Part shown: positions 33,877 through 44,000 of the stretch, piece after piece
Numbering within the stretch: the first letter of the stretch is position 1
Layout: each line of letters begins with the position of its first letter
Origin: an uncultured Bacteroidia bacterium
GTDB taxonomy: Bacteria; Bacteroidota; Bacteroidia; Bacteroidales; UBA932
Length of the DNA stretch: 64,000 nucleotides
Direction: 5' to 3'
Assembly: GCA_902779765.1 (NCBI GenBank)
Contig: CACZCQ010000001.1
Span: forward strand, 1 to 64,000
The notes under the pieces: generated by a model
The model's input: only the letters and a program-made list of their open reading frames with translations
Databases searched by the model: none
Told to the model about the DNA's origin: nothing
Program-made: the position numbers and the translations under genes

Positions 33877-35337
33877 TTATCTGACATTCCGTTTTACTAC
33901 CTGCTTCTTTCCTTTGGCGGAAGGTTCGTCGGTCCTGAGGTCCTTCATCACTAGCCCCTGGACGTCATCGGCTACGATGGCAGGCCTGTAATCCTTCTTT
34001 CCGGCAACCAGACGCACGTTCTCGAGGGTTATCCCGTTGGCGTGGCGGATGAAGAGTCCCCAGGCGGGAAGCTCCTTGAACTGTGAGAACTCCGGATAGA
34101 TGTCGATCATCTCAGGTATGCTGTCAAGTTCCTCGGGGGAGGTTCCGCGGTAGGCGTACAGCTTGTTGCCGCCTCCGGGATAGACGATTTCCACATTCCT
34201 GAGGGTTATGTTCTCTACCGGCATCCCGGGTATGCCGACGATTCCGGCAGGGGAGACGTTCCTTGGCAGGTCTTCGACCGGTCCTTCATAGCTGTAGCCT
34301 GCGTCGGCCTTCTCCAGAGGCACTTCGACCCTGATGTTGGACAGGGTGATATTCCGGAGATATCCTTCCTTGGCTCCGCCCCATCTCTTGCCGGTCCTCA
34401 GATAGATGGCATTGCCTGTGTTGACGGCATCGAGGCTGTCAATGACTATGTTCTCCACTTCCGCACCGTCCACGGACTGGATCGTAACCGCCGAACGGTA
34501 GGTGTCGAACACCTTGTTGTCGATGATCCGGATATCCTTGAATCCGCCCCTCGAAACTGTTCCGAACTTGAATGCGCTTGCGCTTGAACGCGCCACGCAG
34601 TTACGTACCTCGATGTCTTCGCAGAGATGGGCTGCGGAATGGGACTTGAAACAGATTGCATCGTCGGAAGCATCTATGAATGAGTCCTTTATCAAGGCGT
34701 GGCGGCAGTCCACGATGTCGATACCGTCGTTGTTCCAGTAGTTCTTGCTGTCCAGCAGGATCTCGCTGATCGTCAGGTTCTCGCACTGGTCGGGGACGAG
34801 GGTCCATTCGGCTGAATTCCGGAGATTCACTCCTTCGATCACCACATCCTTGCACTCGCGGAAGTAAATGAGTTTCGGCCTTTTGGTGACCCTGTCGTAC
34901 TTGGTCGTGTCATCCATGAATCCGAGATGGACCTGGTTCAGGAAGTTGAGGGCACATTCCGCTCCGCGGCCGTCTATGACTCCCTTGCCTTTGACCGAAA
35001 TGTTTTCCTGGCCTTTGGCAAGTATGAGGCCGTAGTTCCCTTCGACCATCTCGTAGTCGTAAGGATTGACCGAACCGACCAGAACGGCACCTTCCAGCAG
35101 CCTCAGTTCGACATTCGACTTCATGAATATGCTGCCGGTCAGGTAGCGTCCCACGGAGATTTCCAGGACACCTCCGCCGTGACTGCTGATGAAATCGATG
35201 GCGGCCTGGATAGACCTGGTGTTGAGGGTGATGCCGTCGGACTTGATGCCGAAAGAAGAAGCCTGGTAGACCTGTGCCCTGAGGGAGAAGGATAGGGCTA
35301 GGACTGCCAGGATGGTTGCGAGCAGATATTTCTTCAT
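33877..35337 (-). CDS. GH28 polygalacturonase-family enzyme
   Basis: 486 aa from MKKYLLATILAVLALSFSLRA; an in-frame ATG six codons upstream overlaps the previous stop as ATGA. Beta-helix repeats, NNDGIDI and ASDDAICFKS supply the GH28 acids; the GHG position reads SAFKFGT. It is a clear paralogue of the GH28 at 11564-13063 and of the N-terminus of the truncated protein at 13060-13638. It acts on a galacturonan or rhamnogalacturonan backbone or side chain. Part of the minus-strand PUL between the CxxCH propeller gene and GH31. Confidence 0.85.
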   Translation of the reverse strand: MKKYLLATILAVLALSFSLRAQVYQASSFGIKSDGITLNTRSIQAAIDFISSHGGGVLEISVGRYLTGSIFMKSNVELRLLEGAVLVGSVNPYDYEMVEGNYGLILAKGQENISVKGKGVIDGRGAECALNFLNQVHLGFMDDTTKYDRVTKRPKLIYFRECKDVVIEGVNLRNSAEWTLVPDQCENLTISEILLDSKNYWNNDGIDIVDCRHALIKDSFIDASDDAICFKSHSAAHLCEDIEVRNCVARSSASAFKFGTVSRGGFKDIRIIDNKVFDTYRSAVTIQSVDGAEVENIVIDSLDAVNTGNAIYLRTGKRWGGAKEGYLRNITLSNIRVEVPLEKADAGYSYEGPVEDLPRNVSPAGIVGIPGMPVENITLRNVEIVYPGGGNKLYAYRGTSPEELDSIPEMIDIYPEFSQFKELPAWGLFIRHANGITLENVRLVAGKKDYRPAIVADDVQGLVMKDLRTDEPSAKGKKQVVKRNVR

Positions 35338-35351
35338 ATCAAGTATGTTAT

Positions 35352-36812
35352 TCATTTCACTTTCACATCCGTTCCCGGAGATTTCCGCAGGACGTCAGTC
35401 AGCTTTCTTTTACTTATTTCTACCTTACCCGTCGTGAATGCAGGAAGGTTGTAGGAACTCATCAAACTCTTGTAATACTTACCGGGACTTTTCTGGGGGA
35501 GAAGGAACGGTTTCGATGCGTTCCCGTCATCGTCAATGTGGGTGAAGTAAGGCTTCGTGTAAAGCCCGTCATCCCTGCGGCTGCTGAAGACCATCCACCT
35601 GCCGTCTGAACTCCAGGTGTGGAAACTGTCCACGTCGTCGGAATTGGCGTTTCCCATCGGGCGGACCGAACAGTCCGTCAGGTCCACCAGCCAGAGATCG
35701 GCATCCTTGTGCCAGATGGAGAAGTTGCCGAAGCCGTGGCGGGTGAAGCAGAGGAACCTTCCGTCCGGGGAAATCCGGGGGAACGAAACGCTTGCGCTGT
35801 CGGAAGGAGCGTCATAGATGCACTCCAGGGAGTCGCCGAAACTCATGTCCTTCTCGTCGAACGCAATCCTGTACAGTCCGTAACGTACTTCGCGGTGCTT
35901 GTCAGGCATAGGGGCAACCGCTTCGGCGGAACAGAAATACAGCCATTTTCCGTCTGGGGAGAAGGTAGGGAAGGTCTCGAACCGGTCCTCGGACTTGGTC
36001 AGCGGCGACCAGGCTATCTCGTGAGTCCTTACATTGTATACCACCACGTCGGAGGCCTGGTCGTAGACCTCTATCCTGTTGGGGTCGTGGTTGTAGAAAG
36101 CCTGCAGGGTCTTGTTGACTGAAAAGGCCACAAATTCCCCGGAAGGATGCCAATAAGGATAGACAAGGGCGCTGATCGTGGAGTCGGTCTTGGTGTTGAG
36201 TTTCTCGACTTCGCCTTCGTTGACCATCACCGTGCCTCCGAAGGTCGCCCTGGCGTGGAAGACCATCTTGGAAGGGTCGCCGTTGCGGTATGTGTGGCAG
36301 TTGAGGCAGTTGCCTCCCGTAAGGTCGTTCGTCAGGATGGCCTTTTCCGAATATGTCTCCAGATTCCGTTGATATATTCCCATCTTCTGCCAGCCCTGGT
36401 AACCCGGAGGAATGAGGCGGTAAGAGAACCACGGGTCAATCCGGTCGGATGAGACAAAGATATTGAAAGGCTTGTAAGAAATCCACCTGCCGTCCTTTTT
36501 CTCAAATACGGTCAGGGCTACCGCTTCCCCGTCCGTACAGTTTGAAACGAGTCTTTTCCAGTTCCGTTTACCGAATCTGAAAACTCCGTGACGGGCGCGG
36601 ATCAGCCTGTCTCCTGCAAGCAGGACGCTCTTTCCCTCCCCGAGGAAGGAGAAGTTCAGGGGAGCGATGTTGGCCGGAATGGTAACCTCTTTATAATCAG
36701 GGAATATGGGAGCTTCTTCACCTGATGGTGAAGCGCCTTCCGGCTTGCCGGAACAAGAAACGATCACCAGCAGGCAGACAAGGAGTGAAAATGGTATTGA
36801 AATCCTGTTCAT
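35352..36812 (-). CDS. PD40/TolB-like propeller lipoprotein with a CxxCH haem-binding motif
   Basis: 486 aa, lipobox VIVSC at Cys20. Residues 169-173 read CLNCH inside GGNCLNCHTYRNGD, a c-type haem motif. Later repeats YPYWHPSGEFVAFSVN, FPTFSPDGKWLYFCS, FPRISPDGRFLCFTRHG and FHTWSSDGRWMVFSSRR are PD40 propeller blades. It may be a one-haem lipoprotein that binds glycan or protein in the periplasm or at the surface. CxxCH could also be structural or metal-binding; nothing else here makes cytochrome c. It follows DUF6057 by 13 bp within the PUL operon. Confidence 0.75.
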   Translation of the reverse strand: MNRISIPFSLLVCLLVIVSCSGKPEGASPSGEEAPIFPDYKEVTIPANIAPLNFSFLGEGKSVLLAGDRLIRARHGVFRFGKRNWKRLVSNCTDGEAVALTVFEKKDGRWISYKPFNIFVSSDRIDPWFSYRLIPPGYQGWQKMGIYQRNLETYSEKAILTNDLTGGNCLNCHTYRNGDPSKMVFHARATFGGTVMVNEGEVEKLNTKTDSTISALVYPYWHPSGEFVAFSVNKTLQAFYNHDPNRIEVYDQASDVVVYNVRTHEIAWSPLTKSEDRFETFPTFSPDGKWLYFCSAEAVAPMPDKHREVRYGLYRIAFDEKDMSFGDSLECIYDAPSDSASVSFPRISPDGRFLCFTRHGFGNFSIWHKDADLWLVDLTDCSVRPMGNANSDDVDSFHTWSSDGRWMVFSSRRDDGLYTKPYFTHIDDDGNASKPFLLPQKSPGKYYKSLMSSYNLPAFTTGKVEISKRKLTDVLRKSPGTDVKVK

Positions 36813-36825
36813 AATACTTGTTCCG

Positions 36826-38490
36826 TCAAATCTCTGTGTGGACCAAATAATACCAATAAGTGCCGCGGAAACGCTTCAGGGATGCAGGACCTGCCACCGC
36901 CGCCTTTTTATACTCCTCGAACCGTTTGACGGTTTCGGGCGTGACCCCGTGTCCGTAACACCAGTCCATTCCGAACGGTTCGACCCCTTCCATATTCCTG
37001 GAATACTCGCTGTAGAATACTATGGCCTCCTGGGCTATCCTGGGCAGGGGCGGCGAGTCGGGGGAACTGTAGAAATCAGTGATGAAATGCTTGACCGAGT
37101 TCAAGTCCTTTGCCAGGAGGAGATAGCACAATCCGTATTCAAGTGTCCGCCTGTCAGTAGGGTTGGCATCGAGGATCGGGAACAGTTCCGTCATCGGGCT
37201 GGTGTACATGATGAAGTGGTTCTCCGCTTCAAGGTTGCGCCGTCCATTCCCCAAAAGCGGATCGGCTTCCACGGCGGCATCATCGTAGAGGAAACGGCGG
37301 TGTTCCTTCGCCCACTTCCGGTAGTGGGGTGCCTTCTCCAGCAGGGACAGATATTTGTCTGCAACTTCATAAGTCCCGCGCATCAGCTCCACCTGGGCGT
37401 TGATCTTTACCATCGCAGGGCAGAATCCCTGAAGGGAAGCCAGTGTGTTGAAAGCGACATCCTGGGCAGCCGCCACATTGCCCATCGCGAACATGATGTG
37501 GGCCTGAGCCACGTCCACCGCTCGGTCCTGCGTGGTCATTACCAGGCCTGAAACACCTCTCTGGTCATAGTCCAGAAGGTGCTCGGCCAGTTCACCCTTC
37601 CATGCGAGGGCCATGTTGAGATAGTTGGCGGTACGGGGAAGCCAGGGAGCCTTCTCGCAAGCTTTGATTAAGCCGTCCCAGTCTTCGTTGTGGGTGTAAT
37701 ATTCGAATATATGTCCGATACGGGGTTGCGCCGCTTCGAATTTGTCAGAAATCTTCTTCGCCGGGATGAAAGTGAGGAGCAAAAGGGTCAGTCCGCAGAT
37801 AAATGGACCGCGGCCCCTGGACAGCAGGAACAATACTGACAGCAGCGGGAGGATGATCCATCCTATCCAATGGACCTTGGGCATGGTGGCGTCAAGGTCA
37901 TAGTATAATGAAGGGGTAAAGGCGTCCGTCCAGGTAGGAACGGCCGCAGTGAAAAATGCGGTTATGCCGCACACCGCCGCGGCAAGGATGATGACCGCCG
38001 GACGGAAGACACCGATTTTACACCCCGGCCTGTGTTCGAAGGCGGCGCACAGGGCGAAGATGACCGCGGCGGAACCTGCTGTAAAATAAAGTATTATCGT
38101 CAACAGGACACCCCACAGGGCCCGATTGGTTTTTATACCCTTGTAGATCAGGAGCCCGGCCTGGACAAGCAGTATGGAGACAAGGTATTCGAAATGCAGG
38201 CAGTTGTCCGACAGGGAAATACCTATGAATACGGCGGGAATAAGGCAGACCGGAATTATCTTCCAGTCCTTCTTTGATTCCCTGAACCAAGCCCAGGTCA
38301 TATAAGCCGACAAAAGGAGCAAAAGCAGGGTCAGGACCATCGCTACTGCCGGATTCCAGAAAAACTGGACTATGAATCTGGCGAGCAGGGTTGCCAGGCC
38401 TCCCACCTTGAGAAGCGTCCCCAGAATATATGTTTTGTCAAAAATGAACAGCTGCTGCTGTTCCCTGTATGCAAGTGCGAAAGGATTCAT
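36826..38490 (-). CDS. DUF6057 multi-pass membrane protein
   Basis: 554 aa. The N-terminus NPFALAYREQQQLFIFDKTYI is typical of DUF6057. About ten membrane segments fill residues 20-260. The C-terminal ~290 residues are helical and repeat-like (LNMALAWKGELAEHLLDY, AHIMFAMGNVAAAQDVAF), resembling TPR units exposed on one side of the membrane. Function unknown. It sits between the small lipoprotein gene and the CxxCH propeller lipoprotein in the PUL, and the pair may work together in the cell envelope. Confidence 0.75.
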   Translation of the reverse strand: MNPFALAYREQQQLFIFDKTYILGTLLKVGGLATLLARFIVQFFWNPAVAMVLTLLLLLLSAYMTWAWFRESKKDWKIIPVCLIPAVFIGISLSDNCLHFEYLVSILLVQAGLLIYKGIKTNRALWGVLLTIILYFTAGSAAVIFALCAAFEHRPGCKIGVFRPAVIILAAAVCGITAFFTAAVPTWTDAFTPSLYYDLDATMPKVHWIGWIILPLLSVLFLLSRGRGPFICGLTLLLLTFIPAKKISDKFEAAQPRIGHIFEYYTHNEDWDGLIKACEKAPWLPRTANYLNMALAWKGELAEHLLDYDQRGVSGLVMTTQDRAVDVAQAHIMFAMGNVAAAQDVAFNTLASLQGFCPAMVKINAQVELMRGTYEVADKYLSLLEKAPHYRKWAKEHRRFLYDDAAVEADPLLGNGRRNLEAENHFIMYTSPMTELFPILDANPTDRRTLEYGLCYLLLAKDLNSVKHFITDFYSSPDSPPLPRIAQEAIVFYSEYSRNMEGVEPFGMDWCYGHGVTPETVKRFEEYKKAAVAGPASLKRFRGTYWYYLVHTEI

Positions 38491-38519
38491 GCCATCCGGA
38501 TTCTTTCCGGATAAAGATA

Positions 38520-38966
38520 CTAATTGTTTTCAAAAAGAGAAACTGGCTCACCCATTGCGAGGAACTGATTAAAGGTATTCGTGCCTCCGTTGCGGAGTTT
38601 TTGTCGGAATTCCTCAAGCTCCTTGCCGGAAAGGAGTTTGCTTCCCTGTACGGCGTCATAGTATACGGGTTTGCCTGTCATAGCGGTCATGAACGGATCC
38701 TTTACGAAAACGTACCTGAAGTTGTCCCCCCTGTCTTTCCCTGCGGCATCCTTCGCCGAGGCGTGACCCTGGATTATGCAGAGACTGTCACAGTCGTATA
38801 TCACTTTCAAATTGTCCACCTCAGGCTCACCGACCGTCTCCAAATATTCGGCCATCGCTTCGTTCAGCCTTGCAGGGAGATATTCCTTCGCAACGGGAGC
38901 CAGTCCGCTTCTGCTGCACGAAATGAGCAGGATTGCCGTGAGGGCGGGCAGGATAATCTTTTTCAT
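38520..38966 (-). CDS. small lipoprotein downstream of SusD, paralogue of 49976-50425
   Basis: 148 aa from MKKIILPALTAILLISC (lipobox LISC, Cys17); upstream in-frame ATGs are less likely. The core motif YDCDSLCIIQGHASAKDAAG, then RYVFVKDPFM and GKPVYYD, is shared with the lipoprotein after the other SusCD pair. No known domain is recognised. It begins 8 bases after the T-run of an intrinsic terminator that follows susD, so its expression probably depends on read-through. It may be a minor surface component of the SusCD complex or a folding aid. Confidence 0.8.
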   Translation of the reverse strand: MKKIILPALTAILLISCSRSGLAPVAKEYLPARLNEAMAEYLETVGEPEVDNLKVIYDCDSLCIIQGHASAKDAAGKDRGDNFRYVFVKDPFMTAMTGKPVYYDAVQGSKLLSGKELEEFRQKLRNGGTNTFNQFLAMGEPVSLFENN

Positions 38967-38973
38967 CATAATC

Positions 38974-39005
38974 AATAAAAAGACCGGCCCCATGCGGAGC
39001 CGGTC
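38974..39005 (-). terminator. intrinsic terminator between the left susD and the small lipoprotein
   Basis: On the minus strand GACCGGCTCC and GGGGCCGGTC form a 10-bp stem with one wobble pair and loop GCAT, followed by TTTTTATT. The susD stop is 19 bases upstream and the lipoprotein ATG 8 bases downstream. Confidence 0.8.
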
Positions 39006-39023
39006 CGTTAATCATATCAACTG

Positions 39024-41054
39024 TTATTTGTAACCTTCATTCTGAGGGATTACCATATCCTTGTTGGAATCGATAATCTGCTTAGGAATCGGGAATACAT
39101 AGTTGTGAGGCTTGAAGTTGGAATAGTGACGGGTCTTTCCGTAGATGTCGGTGTAGGACTCACGGGTTCCCGGGCTGTTCTCGTAACCGAATCCATACTT
39201 GCGGACGCGCTCGTACATATAGTTGGACTGGGTAGCGTTCTCGGTAGGATACTTCGAATTCACGTAAGTTGCATTCGGGTTGCAGGACAGACGGCTGAGG
39301 GTGATCCAGCGGTGCTCCTCACCGAAGAGCTCACGGATACGCTCGTCCATGATGTAGTCGATATCGACATCGCTTGCGGAGCAAGGCTTGGCACCTGCAC
39401 GGCTGCGGAGGACGTTGATGTCGGCTGCGGCACCGGCAGTGTTGTTCTGGGCGAGACGTGCCTCTGCGCGGAGCAGATAGGTCTCGGCGATACGGATCAT
39501 GTACCAGTCGCAGTCATACATGTTGAATCCGAGCTGGCTGTTCCAAGGATGCTTGTCATCGGAGAACTTCCAGAAACGAGGAGTGATGTTCACGGTGTCG
39601 GCTGCTGTAACATCGTACAGACCGGCGTCCACACGTGCCTTGATTTCCTTCTTGACCTCGGACCACTTCTTTCCTGAAGGAGTGTAGTAGTCGCGCTGGA
39701 TCATGATTTCAGAACCACGGAAGTCGTTGGGGTCATCCCAGACGCTGCCGAGAGGATCACCGGCATGACGGACCACATATTCATTGGTGAGGTACATAAG
39801 ACCCCATGCGGCATTGTTCAGACCCTGCGCACGGCAGGCGAGGGAATCGGTTCCGGTGCTGAGGTTGTAGGCGAGCTTGCGGCCCTGGGCCTCCTCGACT
39901 GCTGCCGGAGGATTACCTGCGTTCTTGGGTGAGACACCTGCAGGGTAGCAGGTTGCATCGGCGGTGAAGATGTAATATGTTTTGCCATCGGAACCCTTGC
40001 GCTGTCCGTTCTTGCCACCCATGGGGACCCAGGGAGCCCAGCTGCCCTCTACAGGAGCGACGTGGGTTCTCCACCAGGAGTCACCGGAACCTCCGAGAGG
40101 ATAGTTGTCGGTGCTGGGGTTGAAGTCGAACTGGCAGACCCAGATGGCTTCCTTGTTGCCGGGATCGTTCGGGTTGGAATCGGTAGCCACTGAACCGTCG
40201 GTCTTTGCGGAGCAACGGAAGAGGTCCCAATAAGCGCCCTGAGGTGCTGCGAGGGAGTTGCCGTAACGGTCGACGGCCTGGTCGGCACGGTTACCGAAAC
40301 GGGTGGTCATGAGGGCATAGTTTCCATCCTGTCCGTTGATGACGCGGGATGCAGCGTCCTCAGCCTCCTTGAACTTGCCGAGGGCAAGGTAGGTTTCGGC
40401 GAGGTAGTGGGCTGCAGCAGCCTTGGTGACGGTACCCATGAGCCTGGGGGTTGTGGGGAGGTTTTCCTCAGCCCACTTGAAGTCCTCGGCGATCTTCTCC
40501 CAAGCTTCCTGGCGGGAGAGGAGTTCGTAGTCATAGCGGGCCTCAGTGGTCATGTGCTCGGAATACATGACACCGCCGTACATGCCGGCAAGTACCCTGT
40601 AAGCCCAAGCGCGCATGAAGACGGCTTCTGCACGAAGTTCATTCTTGCGGGTAGCAGTGGAATAACCTACTTCTTCGTTTTCATCGATCATGTCGATGAC
40701 GGTATTGGCACGGTTGGCCAGTTTGTACATATAGTCCGGCCAGTGACGGGCGTATCCACTTTCAGAAGTAAGGGATTCCCAGTTGGACATATGGTCGGTG
40801 GCGCTGGTCATAGAGAAGCTGTCGAGACCGACGCCCATCAGCATCATGGAGTGAGTCGTACGCATGCAACCGAGAATCATGTACTGAACCTCGGAATAGC
40901 AGGAAGCAAGACCGATTTCCATAGCCTCCTGAGACTGGTAGAAACCACCGGAGTCGTTCGAGAAAGATTTTTCCTTCAGGAATTCCTCGTCATTGCAGGC
41001 GGTGAAGAGAGCGACACAGGCTGCAAGTGCAGCGAATATTTTAAAAATCTTCAT
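39024..41054 (-). CDS. SusD/RagB-family surface glycan-binding lipoprotein (left pair)
   Basis: 676 aa, lipobox FTAC at Cys20. The SusD-like helical architecture is clear: CNDEEFLKEKSFSND at the mature start, YMYKLANRANTVIDMIDEN, AEAVFMRAWAYRVLAGMYGGV, TKAAAAHYLAETYLALGKF (TPR-like), and the C-terminal AETYLLRAEARLAQNNTAG, DERIRELFGEEHRWITLSRL. It caps the SusC partner as the lid of the import complex and binds oligosaccharides. It lies 19 bp after its susC. Strongly similar over its whole length to the SusD at 47862-49895. Confidence 0.9.
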   Translation of the reverse strand: MKIFKIFAALAACVALFTACNDEEFLKEKSFSNDSGGFYQSQEAMEIGLASCYSEVQYMILGCMRTTHSMMLMGVGLDSFSMTSATDHMSNWESLTSESGYARHWPDYMYKLANRANTVIDMIDENEEVGYSTATRKNELRAEAVFMRAWAYRVLAGMYGGVMYSEHMTTEARYDYELLSRQEAWEKIAEDFKWAEENLPTTPRLMGTVTKAAAAHYLAETYLALGKFKEAEDAASRVINGQDGNYALMTTRFGNRADQAVDRYGNSLAAPQGAYWDLFRCSAKTDGSVATDSNPNDPGNKEAIWVCQFDFNPSTDNYPLGGSGDSWWRTHVAPVEGSWAPWVPMGGKNGQRKGSDGKTYYIFTADATCYPAGVSPKNAGNPPAAVEEAQGRKLAYNLSTGTDSLACRAQGLNNAAWGLMYLTNEYVVRHAGDPLGSVWDDPNDFRGSEIMIQRDYYTPSGKKWSEVKKEIKARVDAGLYDVTAADTVNITPRFWKFSDDKHPWNSQLGFNMYDCDWYMIRIAETYLLRAEARLAQNNTAGAAADINVLRSRAGAKPCSASDVDIDYIMDERIRELFGEEHRWITLSRLSCNPNATYVNSKYPTENATQSNYMYERVRKYGFGYENSPGTRESYTDIYGKTRHYSNFKPHNYVFPIPKQIIDSNKDMVIPQNEGYK

Positions 41055-41073
41055 AATTCCTTCTGTGTTAAGA

Positions 41074-44000
41074 TTAGAAAGTAAGGTTCACACCGACGGT
41101 GACGGTCTTGTAAGCTCCGTTGCTACCATAACGGTCGGAACCGGCATTTGCAGCGATGGTGCCGGCATTCTCAGGATCGATACCGGACCAGTTGGATATC
41201 GTGAAGAGGTCAGTTGCGGCGACGTAGATGCGGGTTGCATTCAGACCGATGGCCTTGGTGACCTTAGGATCGATATTGTAGGAGAACACGAGGTCCTTCA
41301 GCTTGAGGAAGGAACGGCTGTTCCAGAACAGATAGTTGATGGATTTTCCAAGGGTGGAAGCTCCCCAACCGTAACGGGGATACCTGTCTCCGTCACCCTC
41401 TGCCTGCCAAGGCTTGACGGCTGCGAGCTGGGCGCCACCGGTCATGGTCGTACCGAATGCGTTCGGGTCGAACCAGAGGAAGTGGGTCTTGTCTCCCTGT
41501 GCCCAACGGAAGTTGAAATAGAGGGAGAAGCCCTTCCATGCCAGGGTGTTGGCGAAGTTCACGGTGAACAGAGGATCCGGGGATCCGATGTAGTGACGGT
41601 CGTCAGCGCTGATCTTGCCGTCGCCGTTGTAGTCCTCGAACTTGATGTCTCCGGGCTTTGCATCGGGCTGGGCTCCGTGAGCCTTGATTTCGGCTTCATT
41701 CTGGAAGATTCCGAGTTTCTTCACGTCGTAGGCGGCACCGATAGGATGACCGACCTGGAGAGCGTAGTAGGAATCGAAACCGTAAGCGACTGCGTTTGCA
41801 ACGTCATCAGCTTCGTTACCCTCGGTGTCGGGACCGAAGAGGGAGACGAGTTTGTTGGCGTTGGAGTCGAATACGAGATTGGTCTCCCAACGCAGGGACT
41901 CGCGGCCGTTACCGTTGATGTTGACGGTGTTGAGGGCGAGCTCGACACCCTTGTTCGTAATCTTACCTACGTTGTCATACACTGATGTGAAACCGGAGAA
42001 GTAGGGAGCTGAACGGGACACCAGCATGTTGGTGGTGTTACCGGCATAGACGTCGATGCTACCGTTGATGCGGCTCTGGATCATAGCGAAGTCGAGACCG
42101 ATGTTGTACTTCTCCACGGTGGCCCAGGTAAGGTTCCTGTTGGGTACATTCGTAGGAGCCATACCTAGGACGCTCTTGTCGCCAAGCCAGGACATGGTGT
42201 TGTTACCATTGTTGGAAGTGGCCTTGCTGACAGTGGATTGAGTTGCACCGGGAGAGACGGAACGGGAACCGTTCTGACCCCAGGACAGACGAAGTTTCAG
42301 GAAGTCGAATACTTCGGAGTCCCTCATGAAGCTTTCATTGGAGATAACCCATGCGGCTGATGCACCGTAGAAGTTGCCCCACTTGTGACCGACCGCGAAG
42401 GCTGAGTAACCGTCACGACGGAAGTTGAAGGTTGCGTAGTACTTGTTAGCGTAGTTATAGTTGGCGCGTGCGAGATAACCGACAGCCTGGCTCTGGGTCC
42501 TTGTACGGTTGGGCGTCCAGGAGTTGGCTGCGGAAAGGTTGTACTGCATGAGGGTGGTCGGAGTGTCGAAACCGCTGAAGCCGATAGAAAGGCCGTTGCT
42601 GTTGGTCAACTCACGGGTGTAACCGAGCATGTAGTCCATATGATGTACACCGAAGTCCTTGCTGTAGGTAAGGATCTGGTCGATGTTCCATGCAGCATAA
42701 TTGGAAGTTGAGGAAGAACCGCTGGCTGATGAGTTGTACTGGGCAGGATTGTCCATGTCAGTGGTCCTTTCAGTGTTGACGCTGATCTCAGGACGGTTGA
42801 ATACGTCGGTGTAAGAAGCGTTGCGCTGTCCCTGGAGGGTGATCTTGTAGCTCAGTCCGGGGATGAACGGGACATCGATCTGGGCATAGGCGACACCGTT
42901 GAGGTTGGCGCTCTTGGTGCCACGGTTGGTCCAGAGATGGGAGTCATTCTCTCCTGCTCCCCAGTAAGGGCTGGCGGTCGATCCGTCAGGAACGCTGTTG
43001 TACCAGCTTTCGTAACCGGGCTGCCTTGCATATATAAAGGAAAGAGGGGTCATCCAGAATGCGTTCTGGATCTTTGCGGTCTGGCCCCAGCTGTTGGCCC
43101 ACAGGTAGTTGGCCTTGGCTCCGACCTTCAACCATTCGGTGACATTGATGTCAACCTTACCCATTGCTCCGGCCTTTTCATAATCGTCACCCTTGCGGAT
43201 ACCCTGCTGACGGGTATAGTCGGAAGAAACATAGTAATTGACATTCTTTGCCCTTCCGCTGACGCTCACGTCATATTTCTGGCCGACACCCTTGCGGGAG
43301 ATTTCCTCAATCCAGTTCACCCACTTGTTCTCTCTCCATGCGTCAAGCTCACGGGCACTGAGAAGGTCTGTGGCAGCTGCATCGAGGTTGGAATACTGGC
43401 TCCACTCCTTGTCCTTGAAGTTTACGTTCTCAATTCCTTTCTGGGAATAGAAGCGGTTCTTCAGGAAGGTCTCCTTGTCAGAAACCATCTTGGGCATGCG
43501 GCTCCAGTCGGAAACACTCAGGCTTGCGTTGAAGTTTACAACCGGCTTGTCGCTGGTTCCACTCTTGGTGGTGATGATGATGACACCGTTAGCAGCACGG
43601 GATCCGTAGATAGCAGCTGCGGAAGCGTCCTTAAGGACGTCGATGCTCTGGATGTCAGCGGTATTGATCGAGTTGATCGAACCGTAGGAGAGAACACCGT
43701 CGATGACGAGCAGAGGCTTGTTGACGCTCTGGGCACTGGCGGAAACGCTGCCACCTGTAGGGATGGCGTTCTTACCACGGATGGTCATCGTATTCGTGTT
43801 GTCACCTCCTGCGGAGCTAGTAGGAGCATAGCTCAAACCAGCCACTTTGCTGGACAGTGCGGCGAGGGCGTTCGGGTTAGGCAGCGAAGAGATATTGCTG
43901 TCATTGCCGTAGTTGACGCTGGCGATGGCTCCGGAAACATCCTTCTTGCGGGCTGTACCGTAACCGACCACCACTACCTCGTCGAGAAAAGCAGCGTCAT

